Source: Sinotaia quadrata (Eukaryota > Mollusca > Gastropoda > Architaenioglossa > Viviparidae). Taken from it: a stretch of DNA of 64,000 nucleotides. Of the stretch, positions 1 through 60,999 are shown one piece after another (position 1 is the stretch's first letter; each line of letters begins with the position of its first letter). The notes under the pieces are model-generated. The model was not told where the DNA came from. It did no database searches and worked only from the letters and a program-made list of their open reading frames with translations. A program made the translations under genes and the position numbers. The DNA lies in NCBI GenBank assembly GCA_028829895.1, contig CM054179.1:105301875-105365874 (forward strand). The letters are read 5' to 3'.

Positions 1-469
1 GAGAGTGTTTTACCAGAGCACATCAAATCTGTACCTAGTGTGTATGTGCAACCAGGATGTTCACCCCCATGGCCTCCTCACTGTGGGGCCAGTATTGATG
101 GTCAAGCATCACCTGAATCGTGTCCGCAACAGGGTGTTGAAATATCCCCATTGTGAATACTGCTGCTCATAGTACTGCCATTGTTGTTGTCGATGCCATT
201 GTTGTTGGTGGTTATTTCTTCAGCACTGTTGAAGCCATTGTTGTTGTTGTCTCGTGTCATGCCTGATGTGATGAGGTGGTCTTTCTCTTTTTTTCTTTTC
301 TTTGCATTGAGCTTTCATATCTGTTGATGACTCTGTTGTTGCTGACAATTTTGTTGATGTCAGTTTTTTTCATGTATATAGTCATCTAAATCAAAGAATT
401 GTGGTCAAAAACTATTCAAATAATTTTAAAACTACTTTTAAAAATTAAATTGAATTCTCCTCAATTTAC
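1..469. other. Left-edge intron sequence of the Ig gene
   Basis: Non-coding on present evidence. It contains GTT/GTC-rich imperfect triplets (about 170-260). On the minus strand a short stretch near 30-60 reads G-C-T-Y-T-L before a GTACAG, recalling the Ig motif, but its frame has a stop 14 codons upstream and the core Cys pair is missing. Confidence 0.6.
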
Positions 470-50568
<50,099 letters not shown>

Positions 50569-50624
50569 GTAGCGTAAGAATATGAAAGAGCAACAATATA
50601 GATTTTTTAAAAGAAAAACGTTAT

Positions 50625-50670
50625 GCTGGTGCTCAGCAAAAAAAAAAAAAACCAAAAAAAAAAAAAAAAA
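50625..50670 (-). promoter_or_regulatory. Poly-pyrimidine tract with AG: possible 5' UTR splice acceptor
   Basis: On the minus strand two long T runs are followed by GCTGAG|CACC at about 50629, 60 bases before the start codon. This has the form of a 3' splice site and would make exon 1 begin there, with an upstream non-coding exon. It could equally be a chance poly-T tract. Confidence 0.35.
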
Positions 50671-50817
50671 CCAACCAAACAACCAACAAAGAAACGAACG
50701 AATCTGCAGTAGAGTTCTTCTGAGAGACCTTAAGAGCAACCTACAAACAGCTAAGAATGGAAAGTCAGTGCACGAAAGGATTTTTTCCCCCCGTCTTCTT
50801 CCCAACCTAATACTGAG

Positions 50818-50827
50818 ACCAATCAGA
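50818..50827. promoter_or_regulatory. CCAAT-box-like site
   Basis: ACCAATCAG on the plus strand, 250 bases upstream of the Ig gene start codon. A candidate promoter element only. Confidence 0.25.
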
Positions 50828-51593
50828 ATAAGGGATTTTGTCGCCATAAAATGTTATACGTCATCAAAGCTACACATTGTCGCATCACGATTTTCCGTGA
50901 CATAAAACTCAAGGGTCAATAGGCGTGGACAACGTTTGGACATTAAAACGAAAGACATCACAGCATTTACGAAGAAAAGAAAGAAAATTTCAGCCAAGAC
51001 AAAAAGATGTAAACCAAAGAAGGGAAGAAGAAGAAAGCTTATGTGGGGTTGAGAAGGAGAGGGTGGGAGATGGGAGGAGTGAATTTTGAGTTCAGGAACA
51101 TTTCTCTTATGTTTTAAGGAAGAATGTGAATTGATTTCCAGAAGATCTTATGTGCTTTAAGAAAGAGCGAGCTCTGGTATGAGCCCCAAACTTGCGGTCC
51201 TCAGTAAATTAGTGAAACTGTACAGAATGGGTTAATTACAAAAGACTGCATTTGCTCACGTCGTTTCAATAATTAGCGCAGAAGCAAATGAAATATGAGT
51301 TGAATAATTTCCTCTAAGGTTTGGCATGATCTTGATATCAGTCTAAGGTCATTAGATGAATGTTAAGCAAAGCTTTTAAATACTTTTAGGGTTCTATATT
51401 TCTTAATAATCATATGATTTTTTCGCATTATAAGCAAAAAATAGCAACATTATAATTATGAAGAAAAAGCAAAATGTCTTAGATACTTCTCTAGTAAAAG
51501 ATTTTTTTTTTTTTTATAGAATTACATATTTGCTAAACATTGTTCTTATTTCAGCTCAAAACATTTTGTTTTACTATTTAAATTATTCAGAGA

Positions 51594-51800
51594 TTGTAAA
51601 TCTTCTTCTTGATCTTACATCATTGTCGTTTCTTGTAAATCTTCTTCTTGATCTTACGTCATTGTCGTTTCTTGTAAATCTTCTTCTTGATCTTACGTCA
51701 TTGTCGTTTTTTTAATGCTTCTTCTTGATCTTACGTCATTGTCGTTTTTTTTAATGCTTCTTCTTGATCTTACGTCATTGTCGTTTCTTGTAAATCTTAA
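51594..51800. repeat. 39 bp array with CRE/ATF-like sites upstream of the Ig gene
   Basis: Five units of CTTCTTCTTGATCTTACGTC-ATTGTCGTTT. TTACGTCA occurs at 51654, 51693, 51731 and 51770; the first unit has TTACATCA at 51615. The array is 1.0-1.2 kb upstream of the start codon. Confidence 0.92.
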
Positions 51801-51954
51801 CCATTATATAAAAACTACTCGTCCATATTACTGATTTAGATTACATCAGCAAGTTCTAGTACATTCTTCTTGAGTTGTAGTAGTGTGAAAAGTGTTTTGT
51901 CAGCACTCTTTGTGGGAGATTAATTGCCCCCTCAATAATATTTATCGATATTTT

Positions 51955-52110
51955 ACCCAGACTACATTCCTTCCTTTCACTCTCAAAATAATCTTTCCTT
52001 TCTTTCACTCTCAAATTACTGCTTTTCTTTCGTTCACTTTCAAAATATAACCCTTCTTTCCTTCATTTTCAAATTATAATAATCCTTTCATCACTCTCAA
52101 ATTAAAGATT
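51955..52110. repeat. ~40 bp CT-rich repeat
   Basis: Four diverged units of TTCTTTCACTCTCAAA(A/T)TA. Confidence 0.8.
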
Positions 52111-52114
52111 CTTT

Positions 52115-53180
52115 CTTTTTTTTTTATTTTTAAAGAATAAAAACAACACCAATAAAGCAAACAAAGGTGTAGTTTAGGGCTTGGAATGCACTTCTAACTT
52201 TCTTCAGATGAACTCTTAGTGATCGAAATCACTTTTGGAAATGAAAGGGATATAGGGACCCTTTGATATGAATAGCAGAAGTAAAACTTTGCATCCCCCT
52301 ATCATCACCACGACCCCGCAAAATAATTAAGGTGACACACACACACACACACCCTCCTATTTTCCACATGCAAGCACACAGACACACTCTCTTCTCTCTC
52401 TCTGCTCCACAGAGAATCAGCTTGCCGTGCTTCCTGCGCAAACTTGATCATGTGTATATTTTTCAAATTTCAAATACAATTTTTTTTGAAGGAACAAATA
52501 GTAGACCCTTTCTGTTGAAAGATCCTCCGCACTACGGGGAGCTCCAGGCCACTTAAAAGTAGTCTACACCAATCACCACTAATTCATGAAAGTATTTTTA
52601 ATCCCGTTCTAGTGTAATAGGAAGCTGTTCAATTTTCATAACCCCTGTCAAATTACAGAAGGAAAAGAACTACCAAAATCTAGTCATTTAAGAAAAATGT
52701 AAATGAAAGATCAAATAAAATTACTGAAAATAAATATTATTATATTTTTAAAGTACAAACATGTTTACGTATATTAATAGTACATTACAAAAACAAAATA
52801 ATAAAATTACTGAATAAATTAATGGGGGATAACTTTGAATTACCAACAACTGATAATATTGACTGATTATACAAAATAAGTAAGTATTTATACTGATAAT
52901 TCTGTATGTGTTACGATCATTTAATGTCCATTACAGTATTCAGATCGAACTTGCGATTATAAAGGTTGAAGAGTAATGGGCTTATGGCTATTAAACAGTT
53001 TTGTAGTAGAATTAAGACTTATCTATATCTTGTATTTCTCATTCCTTGCTTGTATACTAAAAGCGAGACATGTAGCGATAAACAAAATTATTAACAGTAT
53101 TCTGTTAAAAACTGGTCAATAGTGCCGCATCGGGATCCAGTACTCAAACGAATCACTGATTATAGATCTACACTGAGAAC
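52115..53180. other. Intergenic, no gene seen
   Basis: Contains a short (AC)n at 52335-52352 and otherwise AT-rich unique sequence. No coding or RNA feature recognised before the tRNA. Confidence 0.6.
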
Positions 53181-53184
53181 GACC

Positions 53185-53190
53185 GTCTCT

Positions 53191-53241
<51 letters not shown>

Positions 53242-53258
53242 GAGCCCACCCAGGGACG
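53185..53258 (+). tRNA. tRNA-Asn (anticodon GTT)
   Basis: A complete 74-base cytoplasmic tRNA. The acceptor stem GTCTCTG pairs with CAGGGAC (one G-T pair). The A box is TGGCGCAATCGG, the anticodon loop reads CTGTTAA with GTT, and the B box is GGTTCGAGCC. TTTT at 53261-53264 is a good Pol III terminator. No intron and no encoded CCA. It matches the highly conserved animal tRNA-Asn(GTT), so it should be functional rather than a SINE head. Confidence 0.97.
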
Positions 53259-53260
53259 AG

Positions 53261-53264
53261 TTTT
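53261..53264 (+). terminator. Pol III terminator of tRNA-Asn
   Basis: TTTT run two bases after the tRNA 3' end. Confidence 0.8.
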
Positions 53265-53379
53265 CCTTTTCTGAAACTTCGAGCTTTAATGTTCTTTTAT
53301 AAAGTAAAACTTTAGCACTGTGTCCCAATTATCTATACAAATTAACAATTTTATGAACATGTTTATATGGTGTATTTGT

Positions 53380-53690
53380 ACATTTGTTCTAACATTTCAG
53401 GCTTGTCAGGGGGAGAAGACTCTGAAGAGGGAGGGAAGCTGAATGTAGTGATCTTTCTTTTAGCAGATAGAAATGCACAGATTTTATGGACGCGTCCCAT
53501 CGGTGTGACTTCATGTGTATGTGTATGTATATGAGTTTTTATTTCTCGACATTCTAAATAAGATTGCTTCGGAAAACGTTTCTCTGCACAAATTAAGTTG
53601 CTCTTTGACACTGCACGAGGGTTTTCTTGTTAACTGGTTCTTAATATGTTCCCAGACCAAATATGAAACAGAAGTTCTCTGAGGTCGTGG
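53380..53690 (-). pseudogene. Decayed duplicate of the 3' part of the 55.5-57.7 kb gene
   Basis: Aligns with bases about 55700-55970, that is residues 580-660 of the neighbouring 717-residue protein. Shared text includes GTGACTTCAT, TTCTCGACATT and, in protein, FPKQS versus LPKQS and EVTP. Indels shift the frame: a downstream part is open for 82 codons but is out of frame with the homologous upstream part. A CA-rich stretch has replaced part of it. Best read as a broken tandem copy; a diverged exon of a second gene is possible. Confidence 0.65.
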
Positions 53691-54104
53691 GCTCCAGCTT
53701 CACTCCGGTCGATAGCATTTTATTAATCCGCGCATTCTCGCCCTGGATCAGTATTCAGTCCAGCGAATGAATTGTGAAACAAAAGAATTTTCAGTCTTAA
53801 TGAAACAACACGTTATTGTTGTTATAAACGTCATCATCTTGACTGCCCATCGCCTCTACCATCAGTAGCATCTGTAATATTAGTAGTATATAATATTTCA
53901 ACACATAAGATTTAAATTAAACAATATCATTATCTTTGTATAATAATTCATCATTGATACAACAAGTATCGTCCTCCGTAAATATCTGCAACCCTAGACA
54001 AATATGCTAATGTTTTAAGTATTTTTAAACTAAAAAATTAAAGAAGGATAACTAAGTATTATAATAGGTAAAAACACGATTTCCACTGTCATTTTTGTTT
54101 CTAT

Positions 54105-54450
54105 TTAGTAATTGAGAACAGGCACTCCTAATTACTACCATAAGTTATTATTAGTAACTGATAACAGGCATTCCTAATGACTACAATAAGAGATTACTAG
54201 TAATTGAGAACAGGCACTCCTAATTACTACCATAAGTTATTATTAGTAACTGATAACAGGCATTCCTAATGACCACAATAAGAGATTACTAGTAATTGAG
54301 AACAGGCACTCCTAATTACTACCATAAGTTATTATTAGTAACTGATAACAGGCATTCCTAATGACCACAATAAGAGATTACTAGTAATTGAGAACAGATA
54401 TTCTGTCCACGATCGTGATATTTAATACTGAGAACAGGCATTCCTAAACA
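54105..54450. repeat. 92 bp tandem repeat, three copies
   Basis: Near-identical units starting GGCACTCCTAATTACTACCA, each made of two related ~46 bp halves (CTCCTAATTACTA and TTCCTAATGACCA versions). Confidence 0.95.
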
Positions 54451-54939
54451 AACTGAAAGCTTATTAAAGATTTTCACTTACTAAGGCACAAATTTTGTTA
54501 TTTTTCACTTCAGGTTTTCAGTACTTGATCTTTTGTTTTAAAAATAAATTATATGAAGGTCACGTGGCAAATACTGGTGATCAAATTTGTCGAATTTCAT
54601 TTTTTTTTTTTTTGTAATAGCCGGCAAAGTGATTATGTGAAATTGCGACTTTGTACATCATAATTAAATTTTAAAGTGACCAAATAATAAAAGTAATATT
54701 AATACTTCTAATGAAAATAATAATGTGTATTAGTCTGCAAACAGAATTCGTTCATGTTTACTGAAGAAAAGAGTGTTTGGTTTAATTTTATTTTACGTTA
54801 GTATCTTTTAACGCTAAGATAAAGGGAAATTCTGAATAATAATAATAATAGGGGACCAATAAGGGTACATGCAATCGTTGAATCTTAGCAGAAAGTTTAA
54901 ATGAAAGATAAAGACGTATTTTATTTTACTGTATAAATT

Positions 54940-55110
54940 TTCTCTAGATATTCATCAGATTTACAGAGTACACACATATATACATTTATTTCATTTTATA
55001 TTCAAAGTGATTCTATCTTAATACTATAAACTCAACAGATATACAGAGTACACACACATACACCATTATTTCATTTTATATTCAAAGTGGTTCTATCTAA
55101 TACTATATAT
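54940..55110. repeat. ~70 bp duplication
   Basis: Two copies of CAGAGTACACACA-TACA-TTATTTCATTTTATATTC, at about 54964 and 55034. Confidence 0.85.
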
Positions 55111-55369
55111 GAGTCTCGACACAACATACACCTCAAAAGTAACATGAGCAGTCGGAATATGTCCATGACGCCAAGACATCGCCACAGTGATACTTCAAAT
55201 AAATAAATAAAAACGAGAAAAGGTCTAGTAATGTATAAGATAATTTACAATTACAATCACAAATAGTGAGCATGGCACCCTTCGTTCTGCGAAATCAAAT
55301 CTCACGTTTAAAATGCCAGTGTGGACGAGAATATACGTGGCTGTACGTGTACGCACGCACACATGCAGT

Positions 55370-55375
55370 TTTATT
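55370..55375 (-). terminator. Candidate polyadenylation signal AATAAA
   Basis: AATAAA on the minus strand about 127 bases after the stop codon of the 717-codon gene. Position fits a short 3' UTR. Confidence 0.45.
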
Positions 55376-55501
55376 CTTACTGTTTCACTGATTTAAATGA
55401 ATTTAATTTAAGAATCACGAAGAAGCCAGCCACACGAATATAAATAATCAATCATCGGTGTATGCGTGTGCGCATGGTTGATGGCTGGGTGCAGAAACGT
55501 G

Positions 55502-57655
55502 TCATACAATACTCATTCTTACATCGTAGTTTTTCCAAAGAACATCCGCTAACACCTTGTTCGTCGCATACCTACTTCCGGTCACGCTCTGTTTCGGTCG
55601 CCGTGCGCAAAGCATCCCATCCGAGAGCGCCGCATCGCTCACAGTAACCTCCCGCTGATTGAACTCTTTTGTGGCTGGAGTCTTGAAAGTTTGTGAAAGA
55701 TGTCTAAGTCGGAGCAGGCTCTGAAGGGAGTGGGGAGCAGAATATAGCGATCTCCCTGCTGGCAAATGGAATGCAGATTTTGTGACGCGTCTCGCCGGCG
55801 TGACTTCATTTGCATTTATGAGAATTTTTTCATTCTCGACATTGTGAATGCGATCACCCCAGTTAAATTTCGACTGCTTGGGGAGTTGCTTTGCCACACT
55901 GCAAAAATGTTTTCTTGATTCCTGGTGACTGATTGGTTCATCGACCGAACATGAAGACGAAGCGGCCATAAATAAGTTTCCGAATTCTGCAGTTTCCCTT
56001 GAGAGCCTTTGTAACGATTTGATTCTGGTAGCTTCTCGAGTGACTACATCGCGCAGTTTCGTCTGCGGTCTCTTTCCCTGCTGTTGCTCGTTTGAACCTA
56101 TGTGAAAACTGTAGCTTGGCTCTTCCTCTGAAGATTCCTCCCTCTGAGAATCGCCTTTTCTTATTCTGTGATGATGTATTGCGTCACTCTCTGTTCCGTT
56201 TTCGGCAATAATCACTTTTTTCTGTCTTTGTGTGGAAATAGGTCTCCACGCATTTTTGCTGTTCTGAATGATTGAGTTCATTGTGATGTCACTGCTGTTA
56301 ACGGCGTGGCCTGAGTAATTCTGGTCCAGTGGTTCTGGAGAAGTAGATGAAATTGTAGCAAGTGAACTAGAACTATAACCAGAATCCCAACAGGTGCTGC
56401 TGGATATCCCATCAAAACAGGTAAAAGGCCCGTCACTGTAGGACAAGGACCCAGCTGAATCACATTTTGACCAAAGTAGATTACCAGAAGTAACTCTTGG
56501 CGAAATATTTTTCGTGAACTTGGCGGGCGACTCAGCCAACACACTCAAAATATCAGTTTTATGCTCGTATTTACCACAGTGAGTGCCGGGCGCAGCAGTC
56601 AACCTTGAAGTGCATGCAGCATAGGCATACTCTGAGGATGTTCCAACCATTTCACACATTTCTGGAAAAGGCGTGTGAGCAATTACAAATTCCTCGTACC
56701 TGTTGTGTGGCTCTGCTCCAGAATTGAATCCTACATGTCCTGAATTCTGAAGTTGTCTTGGAAGCAAGCATTTGTCTCGTGCTGAATGACTGGCGGCAGC
56801 TCTCTCTGTCACACTGGAGCTAGGGTAATCTGAGATGTTCTGATATGTTTTCTCTACATTGTCAGACGCCAGAACAACACTGCCGTCTGAAGGATGTCTG
56901 TCAAAATTTGTCAGTCTAACGTGTTTACCTTGTACAATGGGAATTCTCCATTTATTAGAATTGCGTTCGTGAGTACAACAACAAGTGAGAGTTGTCTTCT
57001 CCTCTGGTTTTGATGCAGCAACCGTTGTTAAAGAAGGTTCCACAAACATTATGCCCTTAGAGCAACTCCTTTGGGGCAACAGCGGGACTTCAAGTGAAGC
57101 TCTTTTGTTCTCGACTAACTGTTGTTGCTCGATCCTGTTAGGGGGAGACAACTGGACGGTTAATTTGTCGTGTTGGTGTACGTGATTTCTCTTTCTGGAC
57201 AAGAGAGATGTACCATCGCTGCTCTTTTGTCGGTGGTCGCCTGCTGCACATGCTCGTCTATGGGTACACATTGCTCCACCCTCCAGAGTCTTGCTGACAT
57301 TTTCACGTGAACGTTCATTGTAGAAGTGGTTAATGGATCTCACTATGCCAGGCGCTGGGGTCCCTATAATGGACCCGTTTAAGAGAACGTAAGCAGAAGA
57401 CCTAGGGGTCTGCGGTTGGGAGCTATCCACAGGCCTGGCACCAAGGTCGAGGACGCCTCCAGGATGGTTACAAATGACGTCTGGGAGCATCTGCGATTCT
57501 TCGATCTGATGGTAGATATGCTGATCAGTGGATTCGAACACATTGTCTTTCGCAGTGTTGTCACTTGGGGTCCTATGGTCCCGGCCAGGACCCGAGCTCT
57601 CTTGTCGTCTGCTTTTGAATGGGGTACGTAGTCTTCGTCGCAGCCGCCTAAACAT
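55502..57655 (-). CDS. Unrecognised Ser-rich 717-residue protein
   Basis: An open frame of 717 codons in AT-rich DNA cannot be chance. ATG at 57653-57655 starts MFRRLRRRLRTPFKSRR, a strongly basic N-terminus; stop TGA at 55502-55504. An in-frame TAA lies about 40 bases upstream of the ATG, and TCTTTCCCAG|GTGATC just before the ATG looks like a splice acceptor, so a 5' UTR intron or an upstream exon is possible. No signal peptide, membrane segment or familiar domain is seen. Composition suggests disorder: Ser-rich block at about residues 415-445 with DSGYSS, an acidic EESSEEE at about 506-512, and a basic Leu-rich C-terminal third (LLRLRHLSQTF). It is probably a cytoplasmic or nuclear regulatory protein; function unknown. 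Confidence 0.85.
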   Translation of the reverse strand: MFRRLRRRLRTPFKSRRQESSGPGRDHRTPSDNTAKDNVFESTDQHIYHQIEESQMLPDVICNHPGGVLDLGARPVDSSQPQTPRSSAYVLLNGSIIGTPAPGIVRSINHFYNERSRENVSKTLEGGAMCTHRRACAAGDHRQKSSDGTSLLSRKRNHVHQHDKLTVQLSPPNRIEQQQLVENKRASLEVPLLPQRSCSKGIMFVEPSLTTVAASKPEEKTTLTCCCTHERNSNKWRIPIVQGKHVRLTNFDRHPSDGSVVLASDNVEKTYQNISDYPSSSVTERAAASHSARDKCLLPRQLQNSGHVGFNSGAEPHNRYEEFVIAHTPFPEMCEMVGTSSEYAYAACTSRLTAAPGTHCGKYEHKTDILSVLAESPAKFTKNISPRVTSGNLLWSKCDSAGSLSYSDGPFTCFDGISSSTCWDSGYSSSSLATISSTSPEPLDQNYSGHAVNSSDITMNSIIQNSKNAWRPISTQRQKKVIIAENGTESDAIHHHRIRKGDSQREESSEEEPSYSFHIGSNEQQQGKRPQTKLRDVVTREATRIKSLQRLSRETAEFGNLFMAASSSCSVDEPISHQESRKHFCSVAKQLPKQSKFNWGDRIHNVENEKILINANEVTPARRVTKSAFHLPAGRSLYSAPHSLQSLLRLRHLSQTFKTPATKEFNQREVTVSDAALSDGMLCARRPKQSVTGSRYATNKVLADVLWKNYDVRMSIV

Positions 57656-57675
57656 GATCACCTGGGAAAGATTTG
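57645..57675 (-). promoter_or_regulatory. Likely splice acceptor just upstream of the ATG
   Basis: Minus strand AACAAATCTTTCCCAG|GTG, a pyrimidine tract with CAG, nine bases before the start codon at 57655. Suggests a non-coding first exon further right. Confidence 0.5.
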
Positions 57676-58135
57676 TTAAACAATATTAGAAAAGGTACAT
57701 TTACATCATTAAAATGAAACACTGCTAAAGTATTTACTATTTTGAGACAAGGTCCGTTTTTAATGAGATAAAAATATAAACTTTTCTAAGGCGTTTCTGT
57801 GAGGCTTACGTGAAAAGTTCTTAGTTGTTCAAACCCAAAAATTAATTGTGACACCCTTGCTTATAATGTTCGGCTTATATAAAACTTAGAGATGTAATAA
57901 CACAAAACTAAAATATAACAAAACAATGAGCCTTTAGTTATCAGATCGTTCTTAATTCAAAATATACCCCCCGCCCCCTTTTCTATGGGTGTTTATTAAT
58001 AGGCGTTGCAATTTTCTATATTAAACCAATACCAATTTTTAAGTAAATAGTGTAAAAAGGAAATTTTAAAAAATACCAGAAAGCTATGATTGGCTGTAAT
58101 GAGTTAGAATAATAAAGTTAGGACTGCTTACAAAG
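57676..58135. other. Intergenic or 5' intron, no feature seen
   Basis: AT-rich with a C run near 57967-57978. No upstream exon for the 717-codon gene could be pinned down. Confidence 0.5.
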
Positions 58136-58695
58136 TTACACTGAGTACAGAAAATAAAGCTATGAAAGGCTACACTTATGTGAGAGAATAAATTAAGGAC
58201 TGGCTACATCGAGCAAGAGAATAAAGCTTGGACTGACTACATCGAGCAAGAGAATAAAGCTTGGACTGGCTACATCGAGCAAGAGAATAAAACTTGGACT
58301 GGCTACATCGAGCAAGAGAATAAAGCTTGGACTGGCTATATCGAGCAAGAGAATAAAGCTTGGACTGACTACATCGAGCAAGAGAATAAAGCTTGGACTG
58401 GCTACATCGAGCAAGAGAATAAAACTTGGACTGACTACATCGAGCAAGAGAATAAAGCTTGGACTGGCTACAGAGAGTAAAGAGAATAAAGCTTGGACTG
58501 GCTACAGAGAGTAAAGAGAATAAAGCTTGGACTGGCTACATCGAGCAAGAGAATAAAGCTTGGACTGGCTACATTGAGCAAGAGAATAAAGCTTGGACTG
58601 GCTACAGAGAGTAAAGAGAATAAAGCTTGGACTGGCTACAGAGAGTAAAGAGAATAAAGCTTGGACTGGCTACAGAGAATAAAGTTATGAAAGGC
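58135..58695. repeat. 33-34 bp minisatellite, about 16 copies
   Basis: Units of AATAAAGCTTGGACTGGCTA followed by CATCGAGCAAGAG or CAGAGAGTAAAGAG. The 33 bp form keeps an open 11-residue minus-strand repeat over 58193-58447, which I do not call a gene. Confidence 0.95.
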
Positions 58696-58894
58696 TACAC
58701 TAAGTATAAAGACATATATCAATAACAGGCTGCATTAAACAAAGAAAATAAACTTGTGACATGCTACATTGAAGAAAGCAAATAAACTTGTGGCATGCTA
58801 CATTGAAGAAAGATAAATCTACGAAGGCTGCATTGCACAAAGAATATATACATGTGATTGGCTACACTGAACAAAGAACATAAACTTAGAATGC

Positions 58895-58930
<36 letters not shown>
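58895..58930. repeat. (AAT)n microsatellite
   Basis: Twelve pure AAT units. No retrotransposon sequence adjoins it. Confidence 0.95.
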
Positions 58931-59309
58931 CGGTTCGCGGAGTAAGACAATACAACTATGACTGGCCAGGCTGATTGGTATAAAGAAAAATTAAGAATGG
59001 CTGCACTGAAATTAAGAATAAAGCTAGAACTGTCTACGTCGGTGTAAAATAAGGACTACTTGTTTGGGAATAAAGAGAATACAGGTAGGATTCATTGTAC
59101 TCAGGTCAAATAAACACTGGCAATACGTATGCACACGGAATAAAGGTAGAACTGCTTTAGTGCTATAAAATAATAAAACTAAGACTGACACGAAGAAAAT
59201 AGGCTAGAATTAGTTGCAATGGTGTAAAGAGAACAATATTTAGACTAGCTACAAATAAGAAAATAATAAAACTAGAACGGCTATACTAATGTAAAGATAA
59301 GCTAAGGGT

Positions 59310-59455
59310 GTTCAGAAAATAAAGATTTAACTGAATGGTTAAAAGAATAAAGATTTAACTGAATGGTTAAGAGAATAAAGATTTAACTAAATGGTTAAAA
59401 GAATAAAGATAGCATTGAATGGTTAAGAGAATACAGATAGCATTGAATGGCTACA
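59310..59455. repeat. ~29 bp minisatellite
   Basis: Five units of AATAAAGATTTAACTGAATG-GTTAAAAG. Confidence 0.88.
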
Positions 59456-59814
59456 TTGACAGTGACACATGGCTTGAATATGAAACTAGGCCTCCATCAA
59501 CGATCAAAGTCTTTAGGAGATTGGTACAGTCATGTACAAATTAGAAAGGTGCAAATTTCAGCCCTTATTTCCCAAAATTTAATTCTTTCATTTTTGAGGT
59601 GTGGCAGCACTCAACCCAAAGCCATTTTCATCCATCAGCAATACTGCATACACAGTTGAAAAAAATATCCAAGTGATTGCACGTATTTTTAATCTATCTA
59701 TCTATCTATAGCTCTATATATCTATCTAAACAGGGGAAATCATTTCTAACTCACCAGTTTTATTGTTATCCTTGTTGTAAACGACTGAATTGAGATAAAC
59801 TGATTTTCAATCTT

Positions 59815-59975
59815 CAAGACCTCGCCTGTTGATAAGATCGCAAACTGTCAAGTCGATCATGGGCAACATGACCGTCTCACCCAAGGACTTCGTCCAATTG
59901 ATCAAGCCGCCGGACAGTCCAATCCAAGGTGTGTCCAGCTCATTAAGTGTGGACACCGAGCCATCACACTGATTG
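59815..59975. other. GC-richer, protein-like segment (unassigned)
   Basis: Stands out from AT-rich flanks. On the plus strand it is open from an AATCTTCAAG|AC acceptor-like site and reads [11 protein letters not shown], then [20 protein letters not shown], to a TGA at about 59970. On the minus strand it is also open ([14 protein letters not shown]). Either could be an exon or an old mobile-element piece; I cannot assign it. Confidence 0.3.
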
Positions 59976-60021
59976 GAAGGCTGCCAAGTCAGGATCCTTC
60001 CTCTACATTCCACCCACCCAT

Positions 60022-60058
60022 GCACAAACACAAACACACACATACGCACACACACATA

Positions 60059-60128
<70 letters not shown>
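60022..60128. repeat. (CA)n-rich microsatellite
   Basis: Long CA tract interrupted by ACGC and CGCG. His/Thr and Val/Cys frames over it are artefacts. Confidence 0.96.
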
Positions 60129-60129
<1 letters not shown>

Positions 60130-60259
60130 GTACACCATGGAGATCCTTTCCTAAGTGCTGCTAATCCCTTGCTTTGAAGGAATTTACGAGCCTTGCGCTT
60201 ACGTTAAGATCTAACTTACTCAGTCCAAGTGTTCGCATTGCTTGTGATTTACTATGGGA

Positions 60260-60620
60260 TGTTGCGTGCACGTTAACTTATGGAAAGTTGCGTGTGTTTC
60301 AGCATATGGAATGTTGCAATTACTTTAGTTTATGAATGTTGCGTTAATTCCAGGGTATATTCCATATACTTGAGTTTTAACGTATTGAATGTTGCATGTA
60401 TTGTAGCTTATGGAGTGTTGCATATACTTTAACGGATGGAATGTTGCATCTATTGTAGCTTATGGAGTGTTGCATGTACTTTAATGGATGGAATGTTGCA
60501 TTTATTGTAGCTTATGGAGTGTTGCATATACTTTAATGTATGGAATGTTGCGGCTATTTTAACTTATGAAATGTTGTACGCACTTTAACGTATAGAACGT
60601 TATATGTATTTTAGCTTAAT
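60260..60620. repeat. ~30 bp diverged minisatellite
   Basis: About eleven units of TTTAACGTATGGAATGTTGC-ATGTA with variants. Confidence 0.85.
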
Positions 60621-60790
60621 TTTTTGTATTAAATGTTGAACAAATAGTTTACAGGGGTTTCAATATGCAGTTTAAGTGTCTTCGAATATTACAAATGCGT
60701 TTGTATAACTACATTTGAAGGTTCTGTTATTTATTGAATGAGACACGAACGGGGATGCTGTCATTGCTTTGAACTACTGACATTTGATTC

Positions 60791-60990
60791 GTACAAAATG
60801 CTGCATATCTTTCTTTTTATCGAACAAAACACAAACTTTTGTACAAAATGCTGCATATCTTTCTTTTTATCGAATAAAACACAAACTTTCGTACAAAATG
60901 CTGCATATCTTTCTTTTTATCGAACAAAACACAAACTTTTGTACAGAATGCTGCATATATTTCTTTTTATCGAATAAAACACAAACTTGT
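60791..60990. repeat. 50 bp tandem repeat, four copies
   Basis: GTACAAAATGCTGCATATCT starts units at 60791, 60841, 60891 and 60941, nearly identical. Plus-strand Phe-rich frames are artefacts. Confidence 0.97.
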
Positions 60991-60999
60991 ACATATGTA

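Noticed and set aside
1..160. Possible Ig-like half exon on the minus strand (G-C-T-Y-T-L before GTACAG)
   Set aside because: Stop codon close upstream in frame and the Cys pattern does not fit; likely chance.
53116..53328. 70-codon minus-strand frame
   Set aside because: It is the antisense of the tRNA-Asn gene.
58193..58447. 84-codon frame of 11-residue repeats
   Set aside because: Artefact of a 33 bp minisatellite unit.
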